From Halomonas korlensis (GTDB lineage: Bacteria > Pseudomonadota > Gammaproteobacteria > Pseudomonadales > Halomonadaceae), in the NCBI RefSeq assembly GCF_900116705.1, contig NZ_FPBP01000006.1, forward strand, positions 147,661-211,660: DNA of 64,000 nt. The letters are read 5' to 3'. The notes below the pieces were generated by a model. It did no database searches. It had not been told where the DNA came from and saw nothing but the letters and a program-made list of their open reading frames with translations. Shown here in pieces: positions 9,694 to 18,269 of the stretch. Both the position numbers and the translations under genes were made by a program. The number at the start of each line of letters is the position of its first letter. Position 1 is the stretch's first letter.

Positions 9694-10401
9694 ATGTTTC
9701 TCGATGATTTCCATACCCCCGTAGAGGGGCGCATTCGTATTTCCGCTCAGCAGGCGAGCCTCTTTGCCAAGCGTATCGCCGGTGACTACAACCCTATCCA
9801 TGACCCCGATGCACGGCGTTTCTGCGTACCCGGCGATCTGCTGTTCGCCCTGGTGCTGGCCCGCTACGGTCTCGCCCAGCGCATGAGCTTTCGCTTCCTC
9901 AGCATGGTGGGGGATGGCACCTTGCTGAGCTTTCGCGAGGATGACGATGGCAAGATTCGCATCGTCGATGAGACCGGGAAATGCTGCCTGGAAGTCGAGC
10001 GAAGCGGCGAGATTACCCATGACGAGGCGGTCGTGGAGGCCTTCACTCGCTGTTACGTGGCCTTTTCGGGCAAGAACTTCCCTCACTACCTCAAGCCGTT
10101 GATGGAAGACAAGCAGGTGATGTTCAACCCGCGTCGGCCACTGGTGATCTATGACAGCATGGGGTTCTCACTGGACCGACTGGATGCCCCGTTGCCGGGG
10201 CTGAAGCTGACGGATTCGTCCATGGAGGTGATCGGCAAGCGGGCGGATGCCCTGCTCGATTTCCGTATCCAGGCCGGCGGTGAGCCGATCGGCAGGGGCA
10301 GCAAGAAGCTGGTCGTCAGTGGCCTGTGCGACTACGACGCCGATGCCATGGAGGCCATCGTCACCGAATTCTATCGCCTCAAGGCGGCCTTCGAGGGGTA
10401 G
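9694..10401 (+). CDS. DUF3581 family protein with hotdog/hydratase-like motif
   Basis: A 235-residue cytosolic protein recognised as DUF3581, a family of unknown function in gammaproteobacteria. Residues 25-36 read AKRIAGDYNPIH. This matches the MaoC/(R)-enoyl-CoA hydratase signature, in which the Asp and His (here D31 and H36) are the catalytic pair. A later PGDLLFALVLARYG stretch matches the long hotdog helix of those enzymes. This suggests a hotdog fold and possibly hydratase or thioester chemistry; activity is inferred, not established. The start at 9694 was chosen because homology-like sequence begins there; the ribosome site is weak, and the frame stays open upstream to 9559. It converges with the acyltransferase gene after 26 nt. 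Confidence 0.8.
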   Translation: MFLDDFHTPVEGRIRISAQQASLFAKRIAGDYNPIHDPDARRFCVPGDLLFALVLARYGLAQRMSFRFLSMVGDGTLLSFREDDDGKIRIVDETGKCCLEVERSGEITHDEAVVEAFTRCYVAFSGKNFPHYLKPLMEDKQVMFNPRRPLVIYDSMGFSLDRLDAPLPGLKLTDSSMEVIGKRADALLDFRIQAGGEPIGRGSKKLVVSGLCDYDADAMEAIVTEFYRLKAAFEG

Positions 10402-10427
10402 TCATCCCCACCGGGTGCGGCAGTGTC

Positions 10428-11444
10428 TCAGACGACTCGCAGTCGCTTGCCCAGCAGCATGCTGCTCCAGTCGGCCTGATTGGCGAGGTTGTTGAGCAGT
10501 ATCGAGCCACTCATGCCGACTACCGCAAGCGCAAGGACATAGAGCCACAGCGGAAGCGCTACCTGCCAGGTGACGAAGTCCACCACCGAGAAGAACAGCG
10601 GGTGGGCGAGATAGATGCCGAAGGAGTTTTCATTGACCTTCTTTACCAAGGGAGGGGCCTTCCTTCCGGCGAGCCAGTTCATGGCCCATAACAGCGACAG
10701 GATGAACAAGGGCACGACCCAGGTTTCCTTCGAGGAGTAGGCAAGCTCCCCGCGCAGGGTGAACAGCACGATGCCGGCAACCATGGCGATCAGCCAGCCC
10801 GGATGCGAGAAGCGACGAATCCACGGCTGTGCCTGCAATGCCGGATAATACTTGACCACCAGCAACGCCAGAAAGAACAGATAGATCCACCCCAGCGGCG
10901 CGATCCAGTGCAGGTAGCCTGGTGGCTCGATGGACTGCCAGCGCCAGAAGGCCCAGTAAGCCATACTGATCGCCACGCTGATAAGCAGGCAAGGGCCGGC
11001 GGGCAGGTAGCGTTGAAGCTGGAATCGATTGTAGAGCCAGAACAGCACGTAGAATTGCATGGCAATAATCAGGAAATAACCGTGCCAGCCGGCGAAGACC
11101 AGATACTCGATCATGTGGTCGATGAACCCCACCCGCACATCGTCAGCGCTAAGCCGCAGATATTCGGCGATGGAATAAATCAGCCCATAGACCACATAGG
11201 GCACCATCACGTACTTGAGCCGTTGGGCGAGGAAATGGTGAGGTACCTCATTGCCGTAACGCGCGGAAAACAGAAAGATCGAGATGAAGATGAAGATCGG
11301 GGTGCCCAGCACGGTAGGAATGTAGGCCAGGTCGAGGCCGACGTGCTCGACGTAGTTTCTCTCGATTCGGTCGATCAAGTGGAAGAGAAAGACCGCCAGG
11401 CAGCCGTAGAAGCGTAGCCAGTATATTTCCTCGATTCGTTTCAT
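10428..11444 (-). CDS. Membrane acyltransferase, acyltransferase-3 family
   Basis: A 338-residue integral membrane protein with about ten hydrophobic segments. It opens with the family pattern in which a basic start runs into YWLRFYGCLAVFLFHLI, where the His after the first helix corresponds to the conserved catalytic His of acyltransferase-3 enzymes. Near the C-terminus FGIYLAHPLFFSV fits the family's last conserved motif. Members transfer acetyl or succinyl groups to polysaccharides, lipids or small molecules; the substrate cannot be told here. The start at 11444 has GGAG five nt upstream; an upstream extension of 29 codons is Pro/Ser-rich and unlikely to be translated. The gene stands alone and is divergent from the esterase gene. 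Confidence 0.82.
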   Translation of the reverse strand: MKRIEEIYWLRFYGCLAVFLFHLIDRIERNYVEHVGLDLAYIPTVLGTPIFIFISIFLFSARYGNEVPHHFLAQRLKYVMVPYVVYGLIYSIAEYLRLSADDVRVGFIDHMIEYLVFAGWHGYFLIIAMQFYVLFWLYNRFQLQRYLPAGPCLLISVAISMAYWAFWRWQSIEPPGYLHWIAPLGWIYLFFLALLVVKYYPALQAQPWIRRFSHPGWLIAMVAGIVLFTLRGELAYSSKETWVVPLFILSLLWAMNWLAGRKAPPLVKKVNENSFGIYLAHPLFFSVVDFVTWQVALPLWLYVLALAVVGMSGSILLNNLANQADWSSMLLGKRLRVV

Positions 11445-11623
11445 GGTGTCTCCAGGCCTAGAGGATAATCGCCAGGCACCAGGCGGCGGGCCACTGGTCC
11501 GAGGGAATGCGGGGCCGGAACTCGGGAACATGACGGGGCGTCTGACCGCACGATAGCTAATGAATTCACTTTCCCCATCTCTTGCTGTTCGCTGGAAGTG
11601 GACGCGTCATAGGGAGAATGCTG

Positions 11624-12559
11624 ATGTTGATGAAAATCAGTGTGGTCGCGCTTGCCCTGCTCGGCTTTTTTCAAGGGAGCCTGGCGAAGGCCGCGGGGCA
11701 GATCAGCGAGCAGGCATTCTTTTCGGAAACCCTCGGACGCGACTACCCCTATACCATCTATCTTCCCGACGGCTATGCGGTATCGCACCAGGCCTTCCCG
11801 GTGATCTACCTGCTGCACGGCTCCTTCGGCAGCGAAACCGACTGGGTACGCGGCGGTCGCTTGCGCCAGGCAGTCGACCGATTGATTCGCCAGGGCGTCA
11901 TCCCCCCCTCGCTGATCGTCATGCCCGGCAGCCAGAGCTGGTGGATCGATGGCGCCAACGAGCAGGCCCGCACCGCCTTTCTCAACGACCTGATTCCGCA
12001 TATCGAGGACAGTTGGCACGTGGTAGCCAAGCGGGAGTGGCGTGGAGTGGCGGGTCTCTCGGCGGGCGGCTTCGGCGCCGTTAACTTTGCCCTCGAGCAT
12101 CCCGAGCGCTTCGGAGCGGCGGCGGCCTTCAGTCCGGCGATCTATCATCCGCTGCCTCCTGCCGATTCGTCGGCCTGGTATCACCCGGCCTTCGAGCGCG
12201 ACGGTGAGTTCGACCAGGAACTCTGGGAGCAGCGCAATTACACCGCCCATCTTGATGCGTATTTGGCAAAGGACATCATCGTTCCCCTTTACTTGACGGC
12301 GGGTCATCGCGACAGGTTCAACACCGAACATCACGCGCGCCTGCTCAAGCGCTCGCTGGAACCCCACCAGCCGGGGCAGGTGCCCATGGACGTCTTGCCG
12401 GGCGGGCATACCTGGCGCGTGTGGCGGGCCAGCCTGCCGCGTGGATTCGATTTCATGTTTCGCTACCTCAATGGCCCGGTGGCGCTGGAAAGCGATGACA
12501 CACTGGGCGCTACCCAGAGCGATGCCTCGACGCTGGTGTCCGCGACGCCGGCGGAATGA
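11624..12559 (+). CDS. Secreted esterase of the esterase D / antigen 85-like family
   Basis: A 311-residue alpha/beta hydrolase with a signal peptide (MLMKISVVALALLGFF, cleavage near AKA-AG). The core has the family features: YPYTIYLPDGY, FPVIYLLHGSFG, the nucleophile elbow GLSAGGFGA with catalytic Ser, a late TAGHRDRFN region for the acid and GGHTWRVW for the catalytic His. This matches the putative-esterase family (Pfam PF00756), which acts on acyl esters or siderophore-like substrates; the true substrate is unknown. Three ATGs occur close together. The one at 11624 is best placed after the AGGGAG ribosome site. The C-terminal 25 residues are Ser/Thr/Asp-rich and probably disordered. It converges with chrA, leaving only 5 nt between the two stop codons. 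Confidence 0.82.
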   Translation: MLMKISVVALALLGFFQGSLAKAAGQISEQAFFSETLGRDYPYTIYLPDGYAVSHQAFPVIYLLHGSFGSETDWVRGGRLRQAVDRLIRQGVIPPSLIVMPGSQSWWIDGANEQARTAFLNDLIPHIEDSWHVVAKREWRGVAGLSAGGFGAVNFALEHPERFGAAAAFSPAIYHPLPPADSSAWYHPAFERDGEFDQELWEQRNYTAHLDAYLAKDIIVPLYLTAGHRDRFNTEHHARLLKRSLEPHQPGQVPMDVLPGGHTWRVWRASLPRGFDFMFRYLNGPVALESDDTLGATQSDASTLVSATPAE

Positions 12560-12564
12560 CGCGT

Positions 12565-13758
12565 TCAGGCGTCACCTACGCCGAGCAGCAGACCGCCCAG
12601 CGCGCAGACCAGCACCACCACCCACGCTGGCAGCTTCCATACGCTGAGCAACGCAAAGCCGACCAGCGCCAGGGCGAATTCTGCCCGGCCAAGGATCGCA
12701 CTCGTCCACACCGGGTGATACAGCGCCGCCCCCAGCAGGCCAACCACGGCCGCATTGGCGCCCCGCAACCCCGCTTGGATGCCGGGCCGGGCGCGAAGCG
12801 CGTGCCAGAACGGCAGGGCGGCCAATAGCAGCAAGAAACCGGGAACGAAGATGGCCAGCAACGCCAGCAGGGCGGCGATCATCCCCCCGCCTTCGATGAC
12901 CATGCCCAGATAGGCAGCGAAGGTGAACAGCGGCCCCGGCACCGCCTGGGCGGCACCGTAACCGGCCAGGAAATCGTTGGCGCTCATCCAGCCTGACTGT
13001 ACCGTCTCCGCTTCCAGCAGCGGCAGCACTACGTGGCCGCCGCCGAACACCAGGGCTCCGGCGCGATAGAACGCATCGATCAGCACGACGCCCTGACCCG
13101 CCCCGGCCATCACCAGTAAGGGCAGGCCGACCAGCAGAATCGCGAAAGTCGCCAGGCAGATCAGGCCGGTGCGTTTCGAGATCGGCATGGCCAAGGTGTT
13201 CGCATCGGCCACAGCGCCGTCGCGACAGCACCAGAGGCCGGCCAATCCGCCCAGCAGGATCGCCGCTACCTGCCCCATGGCCCCGCCCACGCCAATTACC
13301 AGCAGTACCGTCGCCACAGCAATGGTGGCCCGTTGCCGATCCGGACAGAGCTGGCGCGCCATGCCCCATACCGCATGCGCGACGATGGCGACGGCCACGA
13401 TCTTCAGGCCATGCAGCAAGGCGCTGCCCAGCGGGCCCTCAAAACTCGCTGCACCCATGGCGAACAGCACCAGCAGTAGCGCCGAGGGCAGGGTAAACGC
13501 CGCCCAGGCGGCCAGCGCGCCGAGCGGGCCGGCGCGCAATAGCCCCAGGGCGAAGCCCACCTGGCTGCTCGCCGGGCCGGGCAGGAACTGGCATAGCGCC
13601 ACCAGATCCGCATAGGCCTGCTCGTCCAGCCACCGGCGCCGGGCGACGAACTCGCCGCGAAAATACCCCAGGTGCGCGATGGGCCCACCGAAGGAGGTCA
13701 GGCCAAGCAGCAGGAAGGCGCGGAAGACCTCGCCAGTTCTGTGGCGGTCATGGGGCAT
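12565..13758 (-). CDS. chrA: Chromate transporter ChrA, two-domain form
   Basis: A 397-residue inner-membrane efflux protein of the CHR family that expels chromate. Both homologous halves are present. The first has GLTSFGGPIAHLGYF and FLPGPASSQVGFALG; the second has GALVFGGGHVVLPLLE and AQAVPGPLFTFAAYLG. These are the paired family signatures. About 12 membrane segments are visible and the length is normal for the long, single-chain form. The ATG at 13758 has GGAGG close upstream. No chrB-like regulator is next to it, so control by chromate is not evident from this window. Confidence 0.93.
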   Translation of the reverse strand: MPHDRHRTGEVFRAFLLLGLTSFGGPIAHLGYFRGEFVARRRWLDEQAYADLVALCQFLPGPASSQVGFALGLLRAGPLGALAAWAAFTLPSALLLVLFAMGAASFEGPLGSALLHGLKIVAVAIVAHAVWGMARQLCPDRQRATIAVATVLLVIGVGGAMGQVAAILLGGLAGLWCCRDGAVADANTLAMPISKRTGLICLATFAILLVGLPLLVMAGAGQGVVLIDAFYRAGALVFGGGHVVLPLLEAETVQSGWMSANDFLAGYGAAQAVPGPLFTFAAYLGMVIEGGGMIAALLALLAIFVPGFLLLLAALPFWHALRARPGIQAGLRGANAAVVGLLGAALYHPVWTSAILGRAEFALALVGFALLSVWKLPAWVVVLVCALGGLLLGVGDA

Positions 13759-13851
13759 GTCGCCTCCACGTCATCAGGGTGAGGAAGCTGGGCAAAGCCC
13801 AGCCGCTTGCGTATCTTGCCAGTCATTGTCTCGTCCGAGGATGACCAAACG

Positions 13852-14820
13852 ATGATACGTACGCTACTGCTCGATGCCGATGGCGAGGTGATCCGGGGCG
13901 GGGAGGAGCTGCTGGCGCGCTTTCGCGAAACCCCGCAGAGCCGGCTATGGATCGACCTCCAGGGCGAGCCTCAGGCCCGCGAGCGCGAGCTGCTGGAGGC
14001 GTTCGGCTGCCATCCATTGGCCATCGACGACGCCCACCGCGAGCGCCATCCGCCCAAGATCGAGGAGTTCGAGCACCACACGCTGATTCTCTATCGGGGG
14101 ATCTCGTCGTTCGATGCCGAGCTCAACTTCGTCCCCCAGCAGGTCGCCTTCTTTCTCGGCGAGCGCTTTCTCATCAGCCTGCATCCCGGCACCGCGTTGA
14201 GCATCGACCGCCTGATGGTGCACGAGGGCAGCACGCTGCTGCGTCGCTCCCCCGAGCATGTCGCGCTCAGGGTCATGTACGTCTCGGCGGGGTTCTATCT
14301 GGACAGTCTGCTCGAGTTCGAGAACCAGCTCAGCGATCTGGAGGATGAACTCATCGATGCGGGAAGCGACGCGCTGATGCGCCGGATCATTGCCTACCGC
14401 TCGCGGCTGGTAAAGATGCGGCGGGTCTTCAACTATCACGTCGGCATCACCCAGGAACTCACCGCCTACGATTACTCGCATCTGCCGCGCGACAACGAGG
14501 ACACCCTGCACGCTATCAACGATGTGCATGAGCGCTTCGAACGGCTGCACAGCCTGACCCAGATGTACTACGACATCTGCGGCGACCTGATCGACGGCTA
14601 CATTTCGCTGTCCTCGCATCAGCTCAATATCACCATGCGGGTGCTCACGGTCATCACCGCTATCTTCGTGCCGCTGACCTTCCTCGCCGGCATCTACGGC
14701 ATGAACTTCGCGTACATGCCGGAGCTTGGTTATCGCTATGGGTACTTCATGCTGATGGGCTTGATGCTGGCTATCGGGCTGGGGCTGTTGTGGCTGTTCC
14801 GGCGCAAGCGCTGGCTCTAG
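13852..14820 (+). CDS. CorA/ZntB-family divalent cation transporter
   Basis: A 322-residue member of the 2-TM-GxN family. A long acidic cytoplasmic N-domain (about 250 residues) contains the family helices and is followed by two C-terminal membrane helices. The first ends in the signature YGMNF, and the tail is basic (RRKRWL). In place of the CorA loop sequence after GMN there is AYMPELGYRYGY. This, with the overall sequence, is closer to ZntB-type zinc transporters than to Mg2+ CorA, but the substrate is not proven. The start at 13852 is supported by GAGGA ten nt upstream; an in-frame ATG at 13807 has no ribosome site. Confidence 0.85.
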   Translation: MIRTLLLDADGEVIRGGEELLARFRETPQSRLWIDLQGEPQARERELLEAFGCHPLAIDDAHRERHPPKIEEFEHHTLILYRGISSFDAELNFVPQQVAFFLGERFLISLHPGTALSIDRLMVHEGSTLLRRSPEHVALRVMYVSAGFYLDSLLEFENQLSDLEDELIDAGSDALMRRIIAYRSRLVKMRRVFNYHVGITQELTAYDYSHLPRDNEDTLHAINDVHERFERLHSLTQMYYDICGDLIDGYISLSSHQLNITMRVLTVITAIFVPLTFLAGIYGMNFAYMPELGYRYGYFMLMGLMLAIGLGLLWLFRRKRWL

Positions 14821-14868
14821 CGGTGGAGAGTGTCCAGGGCTGCCTGTCTTTACTGGCGTTTAACCCAC

Positions 14869-14898
14869 AAAAAAGCCGCCGATCGATGATCGGCGGCT
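14869..14898 (-). terminator. Intrinsic terminator of phaP
   Basis: A perfect 10-bp GC-rich stem (14875-14884 with 14888-14897) has a 3-nt loop and is followed on the minus strand by six T. It lies 45 nt after the phaP stop codon. On the plus strand the T-run is missing, so it should act mainly for phaP, though the hairpin also follows the CorA-like gene. Confidence 0.9.
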
Positions 14899-14942
14899 CT
14901 TGGCATTAACCCTTCAGTACGCCGGCATGGCCGGCGCCTGGA

Positions 14943-15392
14943 TCAGGCAGACTTGGCAGTCTTGGCGCTGGTATCGGTGCTGTCAGTCGCCTGCTTGGCG
15001 TTGCTCTCGGCAGCCTTCTGGGTCTTCTTGACGTTCTCTTCGGCCAGCTTCTGGCTCTGCTTGACGTTCTCTTCGGTCAGCTTCTGGCTGTCCTTGACGA
15101 AGTCCTGCTGCAGGGCCACGACCTTCTCGGCATCGCCTTTCAGGCGCTCGGTCAGGTCCTTGGCGACTTGCTGCTGGCCTTCCATGTACTCGCGGAGGCC
15201 TTCGGCATCCTTGACGTTCATGAGGTTGCGCAGCTGCGCCAGGCTGGTGTCGGAGTAAGCCTTGCCCGCGTCGAGCTGGGCGTTGATCAGCTTCTCGGTG
15301 TAGTCCACGGACAGCTCGGCATAGGCGCGAGCCGGAGCGAAGAACATGGATTCGAATTGATTGGTGATCTGGGTGGTGTCGAAGTTTTTCAT
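14943..15392 (-). CDS. phaP: Phasin (PHA granule-associated protein)
   Basis: A 149-residue phasin, the small amphiphilic protein that coats polyhydroxyalkanoate granules. The N-terminal two-thirds have the phasin pattern (NQFESMFFAPARAYAELSVDYTEKLINAQ), and the C-terminus is a heptad-rich region in which a K-L-T-E-E-N-V-K-type unit occurs in tandem before an Ala/Lys/Thr tail, suggesting coiled-coil multimerisation. The start at 15392 is set by a perfect AGGAGG seven nt upstream; a longer upstream frame lacks phasin character. It has its own promoter with an inverted repeat (15461-15502) and its own terminator, so it is a single-gene unit. It works with the PHA synthase encoded at 57.4-59.2 kb. 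Confidence 0.92.
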   Translation of the reverse strand: MKNFDTTQITNQFESMFFAPARAYAELSVDYTEKLINAQLDAGKAYSDTSLAQLRNLMNVKDAEGLREYMEGQQQVAKDLTERLKGDAEKVVALQQDFVKDSQKLTEENVKQSQKLAEENVKKTQKAAESNAKQATDSTDTSAKTAKSA

Positions 15393-15460
15393 GGTTGACC
15401 CTCCTGAGGGTTCTAAATATCTAGAAGGCCCTGGGTGTCTCCCGATGCCTTCCTCGTCTC

Positions 15461-15502
15461 TGTTGCAATGCACAATAGCAAAGCGATTGGTGCAGTGCAA
15501 CA
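15461..15502. promoter_or_regulatory. 13-bp inverted repeat over the phaP promoter, candidate PhaR operator
   Basis: Left arm 15461-15473 is TGTTGCAATGCAC and right arm 15490-15502 is GTGCAGTGCAACA. They are reverse complements except at the central base, and each arm is itself nearly palindromic around TGCA. The repeat covers the -10 and -35 boxes. In other PHA producers the repressor PhaR controls phasin genes through TGCA-rich sites; naming PhaR here is inference, and no phaR is in this window. Confidence 0.6.
15472..15500 (-). promoter_or_regulatory. Predicted sigma-70 promoter of phaP
   Basis: On the minus strand TTGCAC (15495-15500) and TATTGT (15472-15477) are separated by exactly 17 nt, giving reasonable matches to the -35 and -10 boxes. 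Transcription would start near 15465, leaving a leader of about 70 nt. The boxes lie inside the inverted repeat listed next, so a bound repressor would block polymerase. Confidence 0.65.
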
Positions 15503-15641
15503 TCAAGATGCGGAGTTTTATTCAGGAAGGCACAGGATTTTCTCGTCAAGGCGTTTCGCGACGCCCGGAACCCCCTGTTAGGTGGGGCAAAGTTTGCTAT
15601 TGTCAGGCCTTGAGAGACTGGCCAACGCAAGGAGGCAGCCG

Positions 15642-16817
15642 ATGGCTTCCGATACGCACAGCAAGATTCCCGAGACCATGGCAGCCATGCTGCTGACCGG
15701 CCATGGCGGCCTTGACAAGCTCGTTTATCGCCAGGACGTACCCACGCCCCGGCCTGCCAAGGGCGAAGTGCTGGTGCAGGTAACGGCGACGGCGAAGAAC
15801 AATACCGACCGCAAGGCGCGCGAAGGACTCTATCCCACCAAGGACAAGGGCGAGGTGGCCTCCTTCGCCATGGGCGGCACGCCGACGCTGAGTTTTCCGC
15901 GTATCCAGGGGGCCGACGTGGCCGGCCGCGTGGTCGCCGTGGGTGAAGGCGTGGATATCGAACGCATCGGGCATCGCGGCCTGCTGGACTTTAACCTCTA
16001 CCCCGATACGCGCCGTGACATTAACCTGATGCCTGACTATTACGGCCATGGCGCCGATGGCGGGTACGCCGAGTACATTGCCGTGCCCTCGGAACAGTTC
16101 CACCGGGTGGAAAACCCCGAGCTTGGCGATGCCGAACTCGCCGCCATGGGCATGTGTTCCTACCAGACGGCGCTGCACATGCTGACGTCGGCCGGCGTGA
16201 AGGCCGGCGAGCGGATACTGGTTACCGGCGCCAGCGGCGGGGTAGGCACGGCACTGATCCAGCTGTGCCGGATCATGGGGGCGATTCCCTATGCGCTCAG
16301 CCAGCCGGACAAGGCCACCGCCTTGCTTGAACTCGGCGCCGAAGCCGTGCTGGACCGCTCATCCATGGAAGGTTTCACCGACAAGGTGCGCGAACTGACC
16401 GGCGGCCGCCCCATCGATGCGGTCATGGACTTGGTCGGCGGCGAGATGACCGACCGCTTCATCGACGCCATGATCTTCGACATGGCGAGTCGCGAGAGCT
16501 ACCCACGGCTGAGCATCGCCGGGGCCAGTGGCGGCAATGTCAGCGAGATCATGTGGACGCGCATCTATCTCTACCAGGTGCAGATCTTCGGGGTGTCGCA
16601 CGGCACCCGCGAAGAGGCCGAGCAACTGGTGACCTGGATTCGCGCCGGCCAGCTGAAGCCGGTGCTGCACGCCGCCTTCAAGCTTTCCGACCTGCACGAG
16701 GCCGAAACCTACTTCGTCAATCGTGGCAGCAACTACCTGGGCAAGATCGTGATCGTGCCGGACTCACAATGGCAGGAACACGGTGCGCGCTATTCACTAT
16801 CCGCCAACGCCCGTTAA
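15642..16817 (+). CDS. MDR-family zinc-binding-type alcohol dehydrogenase / quinone oxidoreductase-like protein
   Basis: A 391-residue medium-chain dehydrogenase/reductase. The N-terminal GroES-like catalytic domain has FPRIQGADVAGRVVAVGEGV, and the Rossmann domain has the nucleotide motif ILVTGASGGVGTALIQLC, which favours NADP(H). The usual catalytic and structural zinc cysteines are not evident, so it looks like a zinc-independent member of the quinone oxidoreductase or enoyl reductase type despite the common database name. The start at 15642 has AGGAGG six nt away. It is followed after 8 nt by the proline-racemase-family gene, so both are probably one operon; a shared pathway on an amino-acid-derived substrate is possible but not shown. 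Confidence 0.85.
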   Translation: MASDTHSKIPETMAAMLLTGHGGLDKLVYRQDVPTPRPAKGEVLVQVTATAKNNTDRKAREGLYPTKDKGEVASFAMGGTPTLSFPRIQGADVAGRVVAVGEGVDIERIGHRGLLDFNLYPDTRRDINLMPDYYGHGADGGYAEYIAVPSEQFHRVENPELGDAELAAMGMCSYQTALHMLTSAGVKAGERILVTGASGGVGTALIQLCRIMGAIPYALSQPDKATALLELGAEAVLDRSSMEGFTDKVRELTGGRPIDAVMDLVGGEMTDRFIDAMIFDMASRESYPRLSIAGASGGNVSEIMWTRIYLYQVQIFGVSHGTREEAEQLVTWIRAGQLKPVLHAAFKLSDLHEAETYFVNRGSNYLGKIVIVPDSQWQEHGARYSLSANAR

Positions 16818-16825
16818 GGATTTCC

Positions 16826-17875
16826 ATGAGTAATGAACTGACACTGCAACTGATCGATACCCATGCCGGAGGCGATGTCAGCCGCATTGTGGTCGGTGGT
16901 ATCGACCCGTTGCCCGGTACGACGGTCAGGCAGCAGATGGAATACCTGCGGGACGATGCCGATGGACTGCGCAAGCTGTTGCTGAACGAGCCCTACGGGA
17001 TTCCCGAGATGTCGGTAGACCTGATCGTGCCCGCCACCGACCCCAGGGCCGAGACGGGCTACATCATCATGGAAGTGATGGGTTATCCCATCTACTCTGG
17101 CTCCAATACCATCTGCACCGCTACGGCGGTGCTGGAGAGCGGCATCGTGCCCAAGCAGGAAGGGCGTCAGCGCTTCATGCTGGAATCCCCGGCCGGGCTG
17201 GTGCAGATCGAGGCCCTGGTCGAGAACGGGGTGGTCGAGGCGATTACCTGCGAGGGCCTGCCCAGCTACATCGATACCTACCGGGCCAGCATTCACGTGC
17301 CCACTGTGGGCGAGGTGACCTATAGCATCGCCTACAGCGGCGGTTTCTACGCCCTGGTCGATGCCACCGAGCTGGGGTTCTCACTGATCAGGGAGGAGGA
17401 GCGACGCCTGAGCGATTGTGCCCACGCGATCGTCGAGGCGATCCAGGCCGAGAAGGGCTTTTCCCACTACACCCTGGGCGATGTCGGGCCGCTGCCGTTC
17501 CTTCATTTCATGGGGCCGGTGGAGCAGGTCTCCGATCATTTCTATCGCTCGCGGTCGACGACCTATGTGCATCAGGACGTGATCTGTCGCAGCACTACCG
17601 GCACCGGCACCTCCGCGCGCCTGGCGCTGATGCACTACGAGGGCCGTCTCAAGAAGGGCGACAAGCTTGAAACCGTCTCGCTGCGCGAAACGGGCTTCAT
17701 CGGCGAGTTCACCAACTTGCATCAGGAAGGCCCCCATCAGGTGGTGGAGAACACCATCACCGGCAAGAGCTATGTGCTGGCACGTTCCGACATCGTCATC
17801 AACTGCGAGGACTCGCTGGTGGAGTGCCTCGGCCTGCATCATATCCTCAGCAGCCGCCACTCCGGGGCGGATTGA
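16826..17875 (+). CDS. Proline racemase / hydroxyproline epimerase-family protein with both catalytic cysteines replaced
   Basis: A 349-residue member of the proline racemase superfamily, whose enzymes racemise proline, epimerise 4-hydroxyproline or dehydrate trans-3-hydroxyproline. The start has DTHAGGDVSRIVVGG, the usual substrate-contacting N-terminus. The first catalytic motif, normally MCGHGT, here reads SGSNT, so Cys becomes Ser and His becomes Ser. The second, normally SPCGTGTSA, reads STTGTGTSA, so Cys becomes Thr. Cys/Thr is known for the dehydratases and Ser/Cys for some epimerases; a Ser/Thr pair is unusual to my knowledge. The gene follows the MDR gene by 8 nt with AAGGA upstream of its ATG. 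No hydroxyproline transport or catabolic genes are adjacent. Activity is uncertain. Confidence 0.82.
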   Translation: MSNELTLQLIDTHAGGDVSRIVVGGIDPLPGTTVRQQMEYLRDDADGLRKLLLNEPYGIPEMSVDLIVPATDPRAETGYIIMEVMGYPIYSGSNTICTATAVLESGIVPKQEGRQRFMLESPAGLVQIEALVENGVVEAITCEGLPSYIDTYRASIHVPTVGEVTYSIAYSGGFYALVDATELGFSLIREEERRLSDCAHAIVEAIQAEKGFSHYTLGDVGPLPFLHFMGPVEQVSDHFYRSRSTTYVHQDVICRSTTGTGTSARLALMHYEGRLKKGDKLETVSLRETGFIGEFTNLHQEGPHQVVENTITGKSYVLARSDIVINCEDSLVECLGLHHILSSRHSGAD

Positions 17876-18170
17876 GTGGTCGTCTCCAGGCGCACCTAGA
17901 CGGCCTCTCTTTCGTCCACGGTCATTTGGCTCCAGCGAGCGATCTCGTCGATTGTTTACCTACGAATGATGGCAGTATTGACGTCCATTATGCGCACGCA
18001 GCAAATAGGCTCGAGAGGTGCAGGGCGTGTCAATGGGTTTTGCGATTTAGCAGGGGTGAAATGGACCATAATGTCCACGCCTCATCAATCATTAACCTTG
18101 GTCTGTGCCCTGCTACGGCCTTTCAGGTGAGCTATTGTGCCTAACTGAAGGCCGCCAGGACTCTCTTTGC

Positions 18171-18202
18171 AAGGCAGGCTAGCCATAGGGCCTGCCTTTT
18201 AT
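18171..18202 (+). terminator. Terminator-like hairpin
   Basis: AAGGCAGGC (18171-18179) pairs with GCCTGCCTT (18190-18198), loop of 10 nt, followed by TT then ATA. It is nearly 300 nt after the end of the proline-racemase-family gene, so it may end that operon's long 3' leader or a separate small transcript. Confidence 0.55.
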
Positions 18203-18243
18203 AGGCGGCGACTTGCCTTGCAGCGCTTGCTGGTTATCACAAT

Positions 18244-18269
18244 AAAAAAGCGACCCGGGGTGGGTCGCT
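18244..18269 (-). terminator. Intrinsic terminator on minus strand without an obvious gene
   Basis: An 8-bp GC-rich stem (18249-18256 with 18262-18269) with a 5-nt loop is followed on the minus strand by a run of five or six T. No coding sequence on the minus strand ends nearby; the next minus-strand gene ends at 19017 and has its own hairpin. Confidence 0.7.
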
